The notes below the pieces were generated by a model, which did not search any database, was not told the DNA's origin, and saw nothing but the letters and a program-made list of their open reading frames with translations. Source: an uncultured Desulfatiglans sp. (GTDB lineage Bacteria > Desulfobacterota > DSM-4660 > Desulfatiglandales > Desulfatiglandaceae). Taken from it: DNA of 64,000 bases. Shown here piece by piece: positions 16,506 to 24,576 of this stretch (the stretch's first letter is position 1; every line of letters starts with the position of its first letter). The stretch covers positions 3,835,101 to 3,899,100 of the forward strand of contig LR026961.1 in the NCBI GenBank assembly GCA_900498135.1, in the 5' to 3' direction. The position numbers and the translations under genes are program-made.

Positions 16506-17210
16506 ATGGCAACGGCGGCATCGACACAGACCCGGACCGGTGTCCTGGTCAACAGCTTCGTGCGCAGCGTTTACAACTGGATGGCGGTGGGCCTCGGTCT
16601 GACCGGCTTTGTCGCCTATTACGTGGCCAACAGCCCGGGGCTCCTGGGTGCCCTCGTCCAGAACCCGCTCATGCTGATCATCCTCATCGTTGCGCAGCTC
16701 GGCCTCGTGTTCGCGATCAGCGGTGCGATCAATCGCCTCAGCGCCGGGACGGCGACCGCGCTCTTCGTGCTTTACGCCGGGTTGAACGGCGTGATTCTCT
16801 CCTTTGTCTTCCTTGCCTACACGCAGACATCCATCGTCAGCACCTTTTTCATCTGCGCGGGGACCTTTGTGGGGTGCAGTATTTACGGGTGGACGACGAA
16901 GCGCGACCTGACCTCCTTCGGCGGATTCCTGATGATGGGCCTGATCGGGATCATCATCGCATCCCTCGTGAACCTGTTCATCCGCAGCAGTGGGATGAGT
17001 CTCATCATCAGCTACATCGGAGTCTTCGTGTTTGTCGGGCTGACTGCCTGGGATACGCAGAAGCTCAAGAACATGGCGCTCGCTCAGCCGGCGGATCTGG
17101 AGGCGGGGGTCGTGCGGAAGGGGGCGATCCTGGGGGCGCTTTCCCTGTACCTGGACTTCATCAATCTCTTCCTGATGCTCCTGCGCATCTTCGGGCAAAG
17201 CAGGGATTAG
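16506..17210 (+). CDS. Bax inhibitor-1/YccA-family integral membrane protein
   Basis: 234 residues with seven predicted transmembrane helices covering almost the whole length. The start is fixed by AAAGGAGG just upstream of 16506. The helices LMLIILIVAQLGLVFAI, ATALFVLYAGLNGVIL, STFFICAGTFVGCSIYGW and IGVFVFVGLTAWDTQKLK match the BI-1 core. The DTQKL segment corresponds to the conserved Asp-containing loop of the pH-sensitive calcium-leak site. The physiological role in bacteria is uncertain (FtsH-linked membrane proteostasis in YccA). An intrinsic terminator follows. Confidence 0.92.
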   Translation: MATAASTQTRTGVLVNSFVRSVYNWMAVGLGLTGFVAYYVANSPGLLGALVQNPLMLIILIVAQLGLVFAISGAINRLSAGTATALFVLYAGLNGVILSFVFLAYTQTSIVSTFFICAGTFVGCSIYGWTTKRDLTSFGGFLMMGLIGIIIASLVNLFIRSSGMSLIISYIGVFVFVGLTAWDTQKLKNMALAQPADLEAGVVRKGAILGALSLYLDFINLFLMLLRIFGQSRD

Positions 17211-17244
17211 CCGGCCGCACCGCTTCTCCGATGTCCCGGAACGC

Positions 17245-17282
17245 TCCCCCCGGGGGTCCAGCCCTCAGGGGGATTGTTTTTT
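17245..17282 (+). terminator. Intrinsic terminator after the BI-1 gene
   Basis: The stem TCCCCC/GGGGGA encloses a GC-rich loop and is followed by TTGTTTTTT (17274-17282), 35 nt past the stop codon. Confidence 0.65.
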
Positions 17283-17436
17283 GCGGGCTGTGCGCCAGGC
17301 GGTCCGATCACAGAAGATGGCGTGCATCGCGAGCTTTCCGGGTGCTAAACTCCATCAGGCAGGCAATGACGGGGTAGAGACAGGTTGCGGGTTGAATTGT
17401 TTTCGTGAGGCATCGACCTCGTGAAGGAGAGGGTGC

Positions 17437-18384
17437 ATGGCCGAGGGAACATGGGTGCCGGGATATGTCGGTCTGTTCAAAACCGGAGAACTTGCACGCA
17501 GGATCGAAGCCGGCCTCGGGATGATGGAGTCCTGCAGACTTTGCCCCCGCCGCTGCGGCGTCAACCGGCTGGCGGGTGAAACCGGGTACTGCCGGACCGG
17601 CCGCAGGGCCCGCGTTGCAAGCTACAACGCGCATTTCGGGGAGGAGGCACCCCTGGTCGGACGCCATGGATCGGGGACCATCTTCGTGAGTTCCTGCAAC
17701 CTGCTGTGCAGCTTCTGCCAGAATGCCGAGATCAGCCACGGGAACGAAGGGGTGGACGTCACTTCCCGGCAGATGGCCGCTATGATGCTGGATTTGGCGG
17801 CCATGGGCTGCCACAACATCAACATCGTCACGCCGACCCATGTCGTGCCGATGCTGCTCGAGGCGCTGGCGGCAGCCGTCCCGCAAGGGCTCTCGCTGCC
17901 GCTCGTCTACAACTGCGGAGGGTACGAGTCGGTGGAGACCCTGAGGCTGATCGAGGGTGTCGTGGACATCTACATGCCCGATTTCAAATTCTGGGACCCG
18001 CAGTGGGCCGAGCGGTTCTGCCAGGCCGACGACTACCCTGAACGCGCGCGGGAGGCGCTGCATGAGATGCACCGGCAGGTTGGGGACCTGGTCCTTGACG
18101 AGACGGGGATCGCCCGCAAGGGGCTTCTGGTGCGCCACCTCGTCATGCCCAACAATGTCGCCGGGACCGCCGAGATCATGCGCTTTCTGGCGCGGGAGAT
18201 CTCCCTAGACACCTATGTAAACGTCATGGATCAGTACCGCCCCTGCTGGGAAGCCCGAAAGGACCCGCTGATCGACCGCCGATTGACCGCCGCAGAGTTC
18301 AGCGCCGCCTTGGATGCGGCCCATGCGGCCGGGCTGCACCGACTGGACCGGAGGGAGCGGCCGCGGATCTTTTTTGGACTTTGA
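17437..18384 (+). CDS. Radical SAM protein related to pyruvate formate-lyase-activating enzymes
   Basis: 315 residues. A Cys-rich front (SCRLCPRRCGVNR, GYCRTG) resembles the extra ferredoxin-like segment of the PflA-related family. The SAM-cluster motif CNLLCSFC follows at about residues 87-94, with INIVTPTHVVPMLLEAL and a C-terminal VNVMDQYRPCWEA block. Such proteins generate a 5'-deoxyadenosyl radical; activation of a glycyl radical enzyme is inferred only by family. It is followed after 26 nt by a 2-hydroxyacyl-CoA dehydratase-type gene on the same strand, so the two are probably co-transcribed. Confidence 0.85.
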   Translation: MAEGTWVPGYVGLFKTGELARRIEAGLGMMESCRLCPRRCGVNRLAGETGYCRTGRRARVASYNAHFGEEAPLVGRHGSGTIFVSSCNLLCSFCQNAEISHGNEGVDVTSRQMAAMMLDLAAMGCHNINIVTPTHVVPMLLEALAAAVPQGLSLPLVYNCGGYESVETLRLIEGVVDIYMPDFKFWDPQWAERFCQADDYPERAREALHEMHRQVGDLVLDETGIARKGLLVRHLVMPNNVAGTAEIMRFLAREISLDTYVNVMDQYRPCWEARKDPLIDRRLTAAEFSAALDAAHAAGLHRLDRRERPRIFFGL

Positions 18385-18410
18385 CAAGCTCCTTTACGAG
18401 GAAAAAGACG

Positions 18411-19409
18411 ATGGACAAACGGGTCGGCATCACGGCCACCGTACCGGTGGAGATCATCTTAGCGGCAGGCCTGAGGCCCGTGGATCTGAACAACATCTTC
18501 ATCAACGCAGAGGACCCGAAGCGGCTCGTCGCCAAGGCGGAAGAGGCGGGCTTCGCCCGCAACGTCTGCACATGGATCAAGGGGATCTATGCAACGGTCC
18601 TGGAAAAGGGGTTTTGGCGTGTGGTGGCGGTGACGGGGGGCGATTGCAGCAACACCATCGCCCTTGGCGAGGTCCTGGGGCGACGGGGCGTGGAGATCAT
18701 CCACTTCGAGTACCCTCTGGACCGGTCCGCCCGGGCGCTCCGAAACCGCATGGAGGCCCTTGCCGGGGCCCTCGGTGCTACCTGGGAGTCCGTGGAAAAA
18801 GCCCGGGGGGACGTGGACCGGATCAGGCGGAAGCTCAAACGGCTCGATGAGATGACGTACCGGGAGGGGCGCGTCAGCGGCTTCGAAAATCACCTTTTCC
18901 TTGTCGGCAGCTCGGATTTCGATCAGGATCCGGTAGGATTCGAGGCACGGTTGGACGCGTTTCTCGATAAGGCCCGGAGCCGCCCCTCCCGCGAACCGCG
19001 GATCCGGCTGGGTTTTCTAGGGGTGCCGCCCATTTTCAGCGGGTTTTACGAAGCGGTGGAGGCCATGGACGCCCAGGTGGTCTTCAACGAGGTGCAGCGC
19101 CAGTTCTCGATGCCGGACGGCGGGGAAGCGCTCGTGGAGACCTACCTGCGCTACACCTACCCCTACGACATGGCCGGACGGATCGCCGACATCCGCACGG
19201 CCGTCGCGGAACGCAGGCTCGACGGACTGATCCATTACACCCAGACCTTCTGCTACCGTCAGATCTACGACATCCTCCTGCGCGAAGGCGTCGACACCCC
19301 GATCCTGACCTTGGAAGGCGATCAGCCAGGCCCGCTCGACAATCGGACCCTCCTTCGAATCGAAACCTTCTGCGAGATGCTCAAGAGCGGAAAGGACATG
19401 CCACTCTAA
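18411..19409 (+). CDS. 2-hydroxyacyl-CoA dehydratase subunit D/BcrB-like family protein
   Basis: 333 residues from the ATG at 18411, preceded by GAGGAAAAA. It has the HgdB/FldC-type fold with Cys residues that usually ligate a [4Fe-4S] cluster: NVCTWIKGIYA, GGDCSNT and YTQTFCYRQI. TPILTLEGDQPG and the C-terminal RIETFCEML are also typical. True dehydratases need a second subunit and an ATP-dependent activator, and neither is nearby. It may therefore be a homodimeric member of the wider family whose substrate is unknown. The upstream radical SAM gene is its only operon partner. Confidence 0.8.
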   Translation: MDKRVGITATVPVEIILAAGLRPVDLNNIFINAEDPKRLVAKAEEAGFARNVCTWIKGIYATVLEKGFWRVVAVTGGDCSNTIALGEVLGRRGVEIIHFEYPLDRSARALRNRMEALAGALGATWESVEKARGDVDRIRRKLKRLDEMTYREGRVSGFENHLFLVGSSDFDQDPVGFEARLDAFLDKARSRPSREPRIRLGFLGVPPIFSGFYEAVEAMDAQVVFNEVQRQFSMPDGGEALVETYLRYTYPYDMAGRIADIRTAVAERRLDGLIHYTQTFCYRQIYDILLREGVDTPILTLEGDQPGPLDNRTLLRIETFCEMLKSGKDMPL

Positions 19410-19416
19410 TGGCCTT

Positions 19417-20457
19417 TCACAGGACCCGCCTGCCGCTGATGACATCCTCCGCCAGTTGAACATCCTTGCGGCTGCCGATGAAGAGCGGAACCCGCTGGTG
19501 AAGGGTCGTCGGCTCGATCTGGAGGATGGCTCCGTTCCCATCGCTGGCGTAGCCCCCGGCCTCCTCCACGACCATGGCGAGCGGGTTCGCTTCGACCATC
19601 AGGCGCAGCTTGCCGGTAGGCTTCTTGGGGTCTTTCAGGTCGGCAGGGTACATGAAGATGCCGCCTTTCAGAAGGTTCCGGTGAAAATCGGCCACCAGGC
19701 TCCCGACGTAGCGCGAGGTGTAAGGCCTGGATGTCTCCTTGTCCGGCGTCTTGAAATAGTCGACGAGCCCGCGGGTGCGCTCGTCCCAATAGGCGTAGTT
19801 TCCCTCGTTCACACTGTACGTCTTGCCCTGCTCGGGGATGCGGATATTCTCATGGGAGAGCAGAAACTCCCCAACGCTCGGAAAGAGCGTAAAACCGTGC
19901 ACCCCGGTGCCGCTCCCTGTGGTGTAGACCATGATCGTGCTCGATCCGTAGATGAAATAGCCTGCAGCCACCTGCTTCACCCCCGGCTGCAGGACATCAT
20001 TCAGAAGCACCTCGTTGGTGTGCGAATCCTCCGGTCTTCGATAGACGCCGAATATCGTTCCGATGCTGACATTGACGTCGATGTTGCTGGATCCATCCAG
20101 GGGGTCGAAGACGAGGATGTAATTTCCCCGCGGGTATTCCGCCGGGATCTCGATGAGGTCAGGATCCTCTTCCGATGCCATGCACCAGAGTTGACCGACA
20201 TGCCGCATACGCTGGATGATGACCTGATTGGCGAAGAGGTCCAGTTTCTGCACCCGCTCATTCTGGACGTTGATACGCCCGGTATCCCCCAGGATATCGG
20301 TCAATCCGGCCTTGTTGACCTCGCGCGAAATCACCTTCGCCGCCACGATCAGTTCGTTCAGGAGCGTCGTGAAGGCGCCGGTGGCCTCCGGGTTGGTCCT
20401 CTGCTGCGTGAGTATATGTTCGGTAATGGTGGTTCCGACAGATCGCTTCGCGTTCAT
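19417..20457 (-). CDS. fbp: Class I fructose-1,6-bisphosphatase
   Basis: Hydrolyses fructose-1,6-bisphosphate in gluconeogenesis. The start at 20457 is set by GGAGGGAAG directly upstream, giving 346 residues, normal for class I. The metal site is visible in ASEEDPD and FDPLDGSSNID. Substrate residues lie in RYVGSLVADFHRNLLKGGIFMYP and RLMVEANPLAMVVEEAGG. It converges on the dehydratase-type gene with only 7 nt between stop codons. The AMP-binding N-terminus is present, so allosteric inhibition is plausible. Confidence 0.96.
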   Translation of the reverse strand: MNAKRSVGTTITEHILTQQRTNPEATGAFTTLLNELIVAAKVISREVNKAGLTDILGDTGRINVQNERVQKLDLFANQVIIQRMRHVGQLWCMASEEDPDLIEIPAEYPRGNYILVFDPLDGSSNIDVNVSIGTIFGVYRRPEDSHTNEVLLNDVLQPGVKQVAAGYFIYGSSTIMVYTTGSGTGVHGFTLFPSVGEFLLSHENIRIPEQGKTYSVNEGNYAYWDERTRGLVDYFKTPDKETSRPYTSRYVGSLVADFHRNLLKGGIFMYPADLKDPKKPTGKLRLMVEANPLAMVVEEAGGYASDGNGAILQIEPTTLHQRVPLFIGSRKDVQLAEDVISGRRVL

Positions 20458-20624
20458 CTTCCCTCCTCCAGTGGTGCCCCGGCCTCCGTGCGCATCTCCG
20501 TTCCGGGGCCTTGCAGACCATTCATCCTGCCTCCATCGAGGGGCCTGGCCCCTTCGCAAAACACCGACGCTCGAACCTGTTTTGCCGGCTGTCCAGGAGT
20601 CCCGCACGGCAAGGAGCGGGCCTA

Positions 20625-20789
20625 TCATCCAGCATCGTCCGCCGCAAGCGCCCTGAAAATATCCTCCCGCAAAACCTTGCTCGCCACGCCCGGGCTTTCG
20701 ATCAAGAAAGGATGATCCTGCCCGAGTGCAAACTCATCGGGCTTTTCCGCCCGGCCAATCCGAAGACCGCGACGCAGGTGAATGTTCAT
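20625..20789 (-). CDS. Possible small protein between fbp and the receiver gene
   Basis: A 54-codon ORF in the 377-nt spacer between fbp and the receiver gene, beginning MNIHLRRGLRIGRAEKPDEF and ending in ALAADDAG. Composition and codon use look protein-like, but its ribosome-binding site is weak and I recognise no family. It could be chance in GC-rich DNA. Nothing else is seen in 20458-20834. Confidence 0.25.
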   Translation of the reverse strand: MNIHLRRGLRIGRAEKPDEFALGQDHPFLIESPGVASKVLREDIFRALAADDAG

Positions 20790-20834
20790 GTTGCCGCTGC
20801 AATACTCAAGAACGAACCTCCCGGGGTTGGAAAC

Positions 20835-21323
20835 TCAGTATTTGAGCAGATTGTCCCAGAATCCGGGGTCTTCGTCCTTCCAGTTCGGTCCGAAACGCCG
20901 GTCGCAGAAACCGCTCAGCCGCTCATACCACTTGGCCCAAACGTTCTTCTTCCGTTCGCGGGCATCGAGGACATCGGCCAGAAAGAGATCGATCTTGTTA
21001 ATCTCTTCCTTCGGCACGTAGTATGACGCCCCTCCCTCGAAGGATCGTTTGAGGTTGTCCTTGGAAAGGGCATGGGCGGTCAGCATCAGCGCAGGAATAT
21101 CCTTGTCCCGGCAGATCTCGAGCAGTTCATAGCCCCGCACGCCCATGATATCCAGGATCGCCGCATGATAATGGTTCGCTTCGAGGAAGGCTTTCCCTTC
21201 TTCGAAGGTGGAAGCCGAATCGATCCTGCACATATCGAGCAATTCGATGAGAAATTCCAGGATGTCCTTCTCATCGTCCACAATGAGAATACGCTTACCT
21301 TTCAAAATCTTTTCAGGTTCCAT
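20835..21323 (-). CDS. Response regulator receiver protein with short C-terminal extension
   Basis: 162 residues. The receiver domain has ILIVDDEK, phospho-acceptor Asp in AAILDIMG (about residue 57), LMLTAHAL with the conserved Thr, and SYYVPKEE with the Lys. After residue 120 an aromatic- and charge-rich tail follows (WAKWYERLSGFCDRRFGPNW) without a recognisable output domain. No kinase is adjacent. It probably acts through protein contacts. Confidence 0.88.
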   Translation of the reverse strand: MEPEKILKGKRILIVDDEKDILEFLIELLDMCRIDSASTFEEGKAFLEANHYHAAILDIMGVRGYELLEICRDKDIPALMLTAHALSKDNLKRSFEGGASYYVPKEEINKIDLFLADVLDARERKKNVWAKWYERLSGFCDRRFGPNWKDEDPGFWDNLLKY

Positions 21324-21413
21324 TCCATCGATCCTCCTCGGGATAGATCATCGCACGCGCAACTTCAATATGTGGAAACTCCAACATTCGACTCCGCCGC
21401 CACGGCATTCACT

Positions 21414-22508
21414 CTACACGGAAGCTTCCTGATATTCAAGCCGGTAGATTTCGGCCAGGGTCAGGAAAACCGTTATGGCCAGCGGTCCGTATAGGATGCC
21501 CATGATTCCGTACAATTTGATGCCTCCGATGATGCCGATGAACACCAGCAGGGAGTTCATGTGCACCCCTTGCCCGATCAGACGCGGTTTGATCAGGTAC
21601 TCGATGATGGAGCTGTAGAAGACGTTGTACGCGAGGAAGAGGATCCCGGGGGCGAGATGGCCCTGAAGGATCATGATGGCCGTGGCGGGGAGGAACACAA
21701 TGGAGGCGCCGATAATCGGGAGAAAGGCCATGAACGCGATGACGGTCCCCCAGAGGAAGGGGGATTTCATGCCGAAGAGGAAAAAGCCGAGCCCTCCGAG
21801 GAACCCCTGGGTGAGCCCGGAAAGGCCATTGACGACGATAATCACCCGGCCCATCTCGTAAAAGGTGTGGGCCACTTTTTCGAGCTGCTCCCGCGGGACC
21901 GGCAGGAGTTCGACCAGATAGCTTTTGAGCCGTGCGCCATCCCGGAAAAGAAAGAAGATCGTCATGATCATCAGGAAAAAATGGACGAGAAAGCTGAGGA
22001 GGTTGGACGCAACATTGCTGACCTGCTTGTAGAGGAAAAGCCCGACATTTTTGCCCACCGCGCTCGAAAGCTTCGCCACGTTGGCCTGATCGACATCGAT
22101 TCCTCCCATCGCGGCAAATCTGCGGAGCCTCTGCACCCAGATGTTGTCGCTTTCGAGGATATCCTGGAGGTGCCCGATAGAAACGGCATCCCGCGTATTG
22201 ACATAGAAATCGAAGGCCTCGTTCGAGAGGATGGTGAAAAACCAACCGGCCGGGATGACCAGCACGAGCAGAACGAGCAGTGTGGTCAGAAGCGCGGCAA
22301 AGGATGAATTTTCCCGAAGAAAGGACAATATGCGTTTATGAATGGGATAGAAGATCCCGGTGATGAGGAGCGCGAGCATGATCGCCGGCAGATAGGACCA
22401 GAAGAGCCGGAGGAGAAGCAGGGACGATCCGACCAGAAGGATGAAAAAAAGGACGGTGCCTACGCGTTTTCCGTTCACCTCATGACACTCCTGATTCAGG
22501 TGGTTCAA
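21414..22508 (-). CDS. AI-2E family permease (TqsA/PerM-like)
   Basis: 364 residues with about eight predicted transmembrane helices and the family layout: an N-terminal pair of helices (TVLFFILLVGSSLLLLRLFW, MLALLITGIFYPI), a long soluble segment (about 85-150), then a C-terminal bundle. Conserved pieces are GLTQGFLGGLGFFLFGMKSP near residue 240 and a C-terminal KLYGIMGILYGPLAI. Characterised members export small molecules such as AI-2 or act as Na+/H+ antiporters. The substrate here is unknown. Confidence 0.88.
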   Translation of the reverse strand: MNHLNQECHEVNGKRVGTVLFFILLVGSSLLLLRLFWSYLPAIMLALLITGIFYPIHKRILSFLRENSSFAALLTTLLVLLVLVIPAGWFFTILSNEAFDFYVNTRDAVSIGHLQDILESDNIWVQRLRRFAAMGGIDVDQANVAKLSSAVGKNVGLFLYKQVSNVASNLLSFLVHFFLMIMTIFFLFRDGARLKSYLVELLPVPREQLEKVAHTFYEMGRVIIVVNGLSGLTQGFLGGLGFFLFGMKSPFLWGTVIAFMAFLPIIGASIVFLPATAIMILQGHLAPGILFLAYNVFYSSIIEYLIKPRLIGQGVHMNSLLVFIGIIGGIKLYGIMGILYGPLAITVFLTLAEIYRLEYQEASV

Positions 22509-22567
22509 CGAGCCGCGCGCAGACCCCTCGGCGGGGTCGTGCCGTATCGCCGCACGACGCCGGTCCT

Positions 22568-22960
22568 TTAACTGCGGCTGTTGACAAGTGTGATCTGATC
22601 GTTGAGCGTCCAGTAGTCATAGATGTATCCGATCAGGAAAAGCCCCCCGGTGAGAAGATAAATAACCCCGCTGATCCATTTACGCATGTACATCCGATGC
22701 ACCCCGAAAACCCCCAGGAACGTGAGCAAAAGCCAGGCGACATTGTAGTCGATCGGGCCCATTCGGAAGCGGAGATCCGCCTGGCGATGGAGCGATGGGA
22801 TCAGGAAGAGATCGACGATCCATCCGATCAGAAACAGGCCGAAGGTGAAAAAATAGATCGTTCCGGAGATCGGCCGGCCGAAATAGAACCGGTGAGATCC
22901 GGTGAACCCGAAGATCCAGAGGATATAGCCGAGGGCTACGCTGTGGGATGAGTTGGTCAT
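22568..22960 (-). CDS. Tandem TM2-domain membrane protein
   Basis: 130 residues from the ATG at 22960, with GGAGC upstream; an upstream in-frame ATG lacks support. Two TM2 units are present: FGFTGSHRFYFGRPISG followed by a helix and GWIVDLFLIP, then FLGVFGVHRMYMRKWISG followed by a helix and GYIYDYWTL. Each unit is a pair of short transmembrane helices joined by a tight turn. Function is unknown in bacteria. It stands 59 nt from the AI-2E gene on the same strand, so the two may be co-transcribed. Confidence 0.88.
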   Translation of the reverse strand: MTNSSHSVALGYILWIFGFTGSHRFYFGRPISGTIYFFTFGLFLIGWIVDLFLIPSLHRQADLRFRMGPIDYNVAWLLLTFLGVFGVHRMYMRKWISGVIYLLTGGLFLIGYIYDYWTLNDQITLVNSRS

Positions 22961-23438
22961 TCTTTGCTCCTGAAACTTCAACGTCACTGAGGCAGAATTG
23001 CAGGAATCCGCTTCAATCTCTTGAACCCGGGCTCCATCCGCAAAGGCGCTTTTCAGCCCATCCGGGGCCGCTACGCCTATTGCATGCTGCGGCGGCCTGC
23101 AACCGGCCAACGCCTAAACGCTCGATGTTTTGAAATATCCTTCAAATAGAGAGTCGCCCCGAAGGGCTGGTGCCGAGAACGCGCAGTGTGTGGAGAACAC
23201 CGGAACCCGCGTCGCAGGGGCGGGCCTGAGCACACCAAGGCTGTAAAAAAGACCCTTGTTCCCGGGTTGAAAACACGGCCGTTCTCTATACTTCATTAAG
23301 GGATAGAGACGAAACTACCAGTTGAGAGGAGGGGTTTCAAGAAGAATTACCAGATCCACACGCCTTGTCAGGCCCCCGCTGCAGCGCCTCAGGGGATTAT
23401 TCATGTTTCAAGGAGAATCAGCAGATCCGCACCCCTTA
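22961..23438. other. Intergenic region, nothing recognised
   Basis: 478 nt between the TM2 and DUF2284 genes. Open frames crossing it on the plus strand are shadows of the DUF2284 gene. A small inverted repeat TTTGAA/TTCAAA lies near 23128-23145. No RNA gene or convincing ORF was seen. Confidence 0.4.
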
Positions 23439-23963
23439 TTACAGCAGGATCATGCTGTACCAAACCGGCACCAGGCCGCCCCGTTCATCGTATCTCACCT
23501 TGAAACCGTGCGGCTCGACAGTCTTGGCGACATCGATTCCGAAGGCATCCATGGCAGGGCGTGCAAGATGGGGGTATCTGCAGGGCTCCGGAAAGGCGCA
23601 GTCTTCACACTTGACGCACAGTGTCATCCCGAAGGCGAAGGGCAAACCGCAGGTGGACATGGCCTCCTTCTCGATGGCAAGGGTAATGTCCTGCCCGGTC
23701 AGCGGATCGGACGACTGGATGATCAGCGCTTTTTCGTAGTTGTCGAAGGCCGCCATGAATTGATCGGGGGACAGCCTCAGGTTAGGGGGGCATGTCCAAT
23801 ACCGGCCCCAGCGCGCGCACCCGAAACGGCATTTCAGATAGGCTCGATCGTCGAAAACGATCCGGGCCGTATCGATCATCTTTGCATCGGTCGCCCCCAA
23901 CTGAATGGCCCGGTCGACCAGGGTGTCTCTGTTCGTCAGGACTCCGTTGTGATTCCTGTTCAT
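23439..23963 (-). CDS. DUF2284 putative metal-binding protein
   Basis: 174 residues from the ATG at 23963, preceded by GGGGGAAC. It has the Cys pattern of DUF2284: CRFGCARWGRYWTCPPN (about residues 53-69) and CVKCEDCAFPEPCRYP (about 124-139), probably binding an Fe-S cluster. The family is common in anaerobes, often near methyl-transfer or corrinoid proteins, but no such gene is adjacent here. Function is not established. Confidence 0.85.
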   Translation of the reverse strand: MNRNHNGVLTNRDTLVDRAIQLGATDAKMIDTARIVFDDRAYLKCRFGCARWGRYWTCPPNLRLSPDQFMAAFDNYEKALIIQSSDPLTGQDITLAIEKEAMSTCGLPFAFGMTLCVKCEDCAFPEPCRYPHLARPAMDAFGIDVAKTVEPHGFKVRYDERGGLVPVWYSMILL

Positions 23964-24576
23964 AGTTCCCCCTGCAGACAATCGCGCCTTCCCGGTGCTG
24001 GAGACAGGGTCCGGAGTGGATTCGGGGTGAGAAGTCGGCGGACGTCGGGCTTGTTTGGGAAAATCCTGCTGAAGACTCCCAACCCGCAAAGATTGCTCAA
24101 GCGCGTGATTCGAGGCGGATCATCCATCGGCGTCTGGGCTACGGGGCCCAACAGAATATCGCTTCAAGTCGAGCCGTCGCTTTTCGGACAGAAGATCAGT
24201 AATGCTGGCAGGTTATTAGTTGTCAGGGATTGAACGCCACATTCTCTCCAACTGGCCGTTTTGCTGTTGGCACCACCCATTCAGATGAGCGAGGTTTTAC
24301 CTTCTACCATATAAGGCGCAGTTGCGCAATTCTCTTTTTCAGCTGTTCACTCCAGGCAGAATGGAACCTCCTTGCCTGTCGAGATCAAATGAGGCGGCTG
24401 TACAATGCTGAACATTTCCCATCTGCCCGGACCATGAACAACTGACATTCGCGTTTTCCTGCTTGCAACAGCCTTCAGATCGAAAAAAGAACTTGATTTC
24501 CGGATGAAAACTGAATCTCAGGGAGGTGAAGCCCCGATCACCTCAAGGCTGAGGGTTCAGATAACGCCCATCGGCT
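23964..24576. other. Intergenic region with a possible repeat remnant
   Basis: 613 nt with no supported gene. Near 24494-24510 the sequence GATTTCCGGATGAAAAC resembles the right end of the dispersed palindromic repeat found elsewhere in the window; it may be a solitary relic. Base composition shifts toward AT on approaching the regulator gene to the right. Confidence 0.35.
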
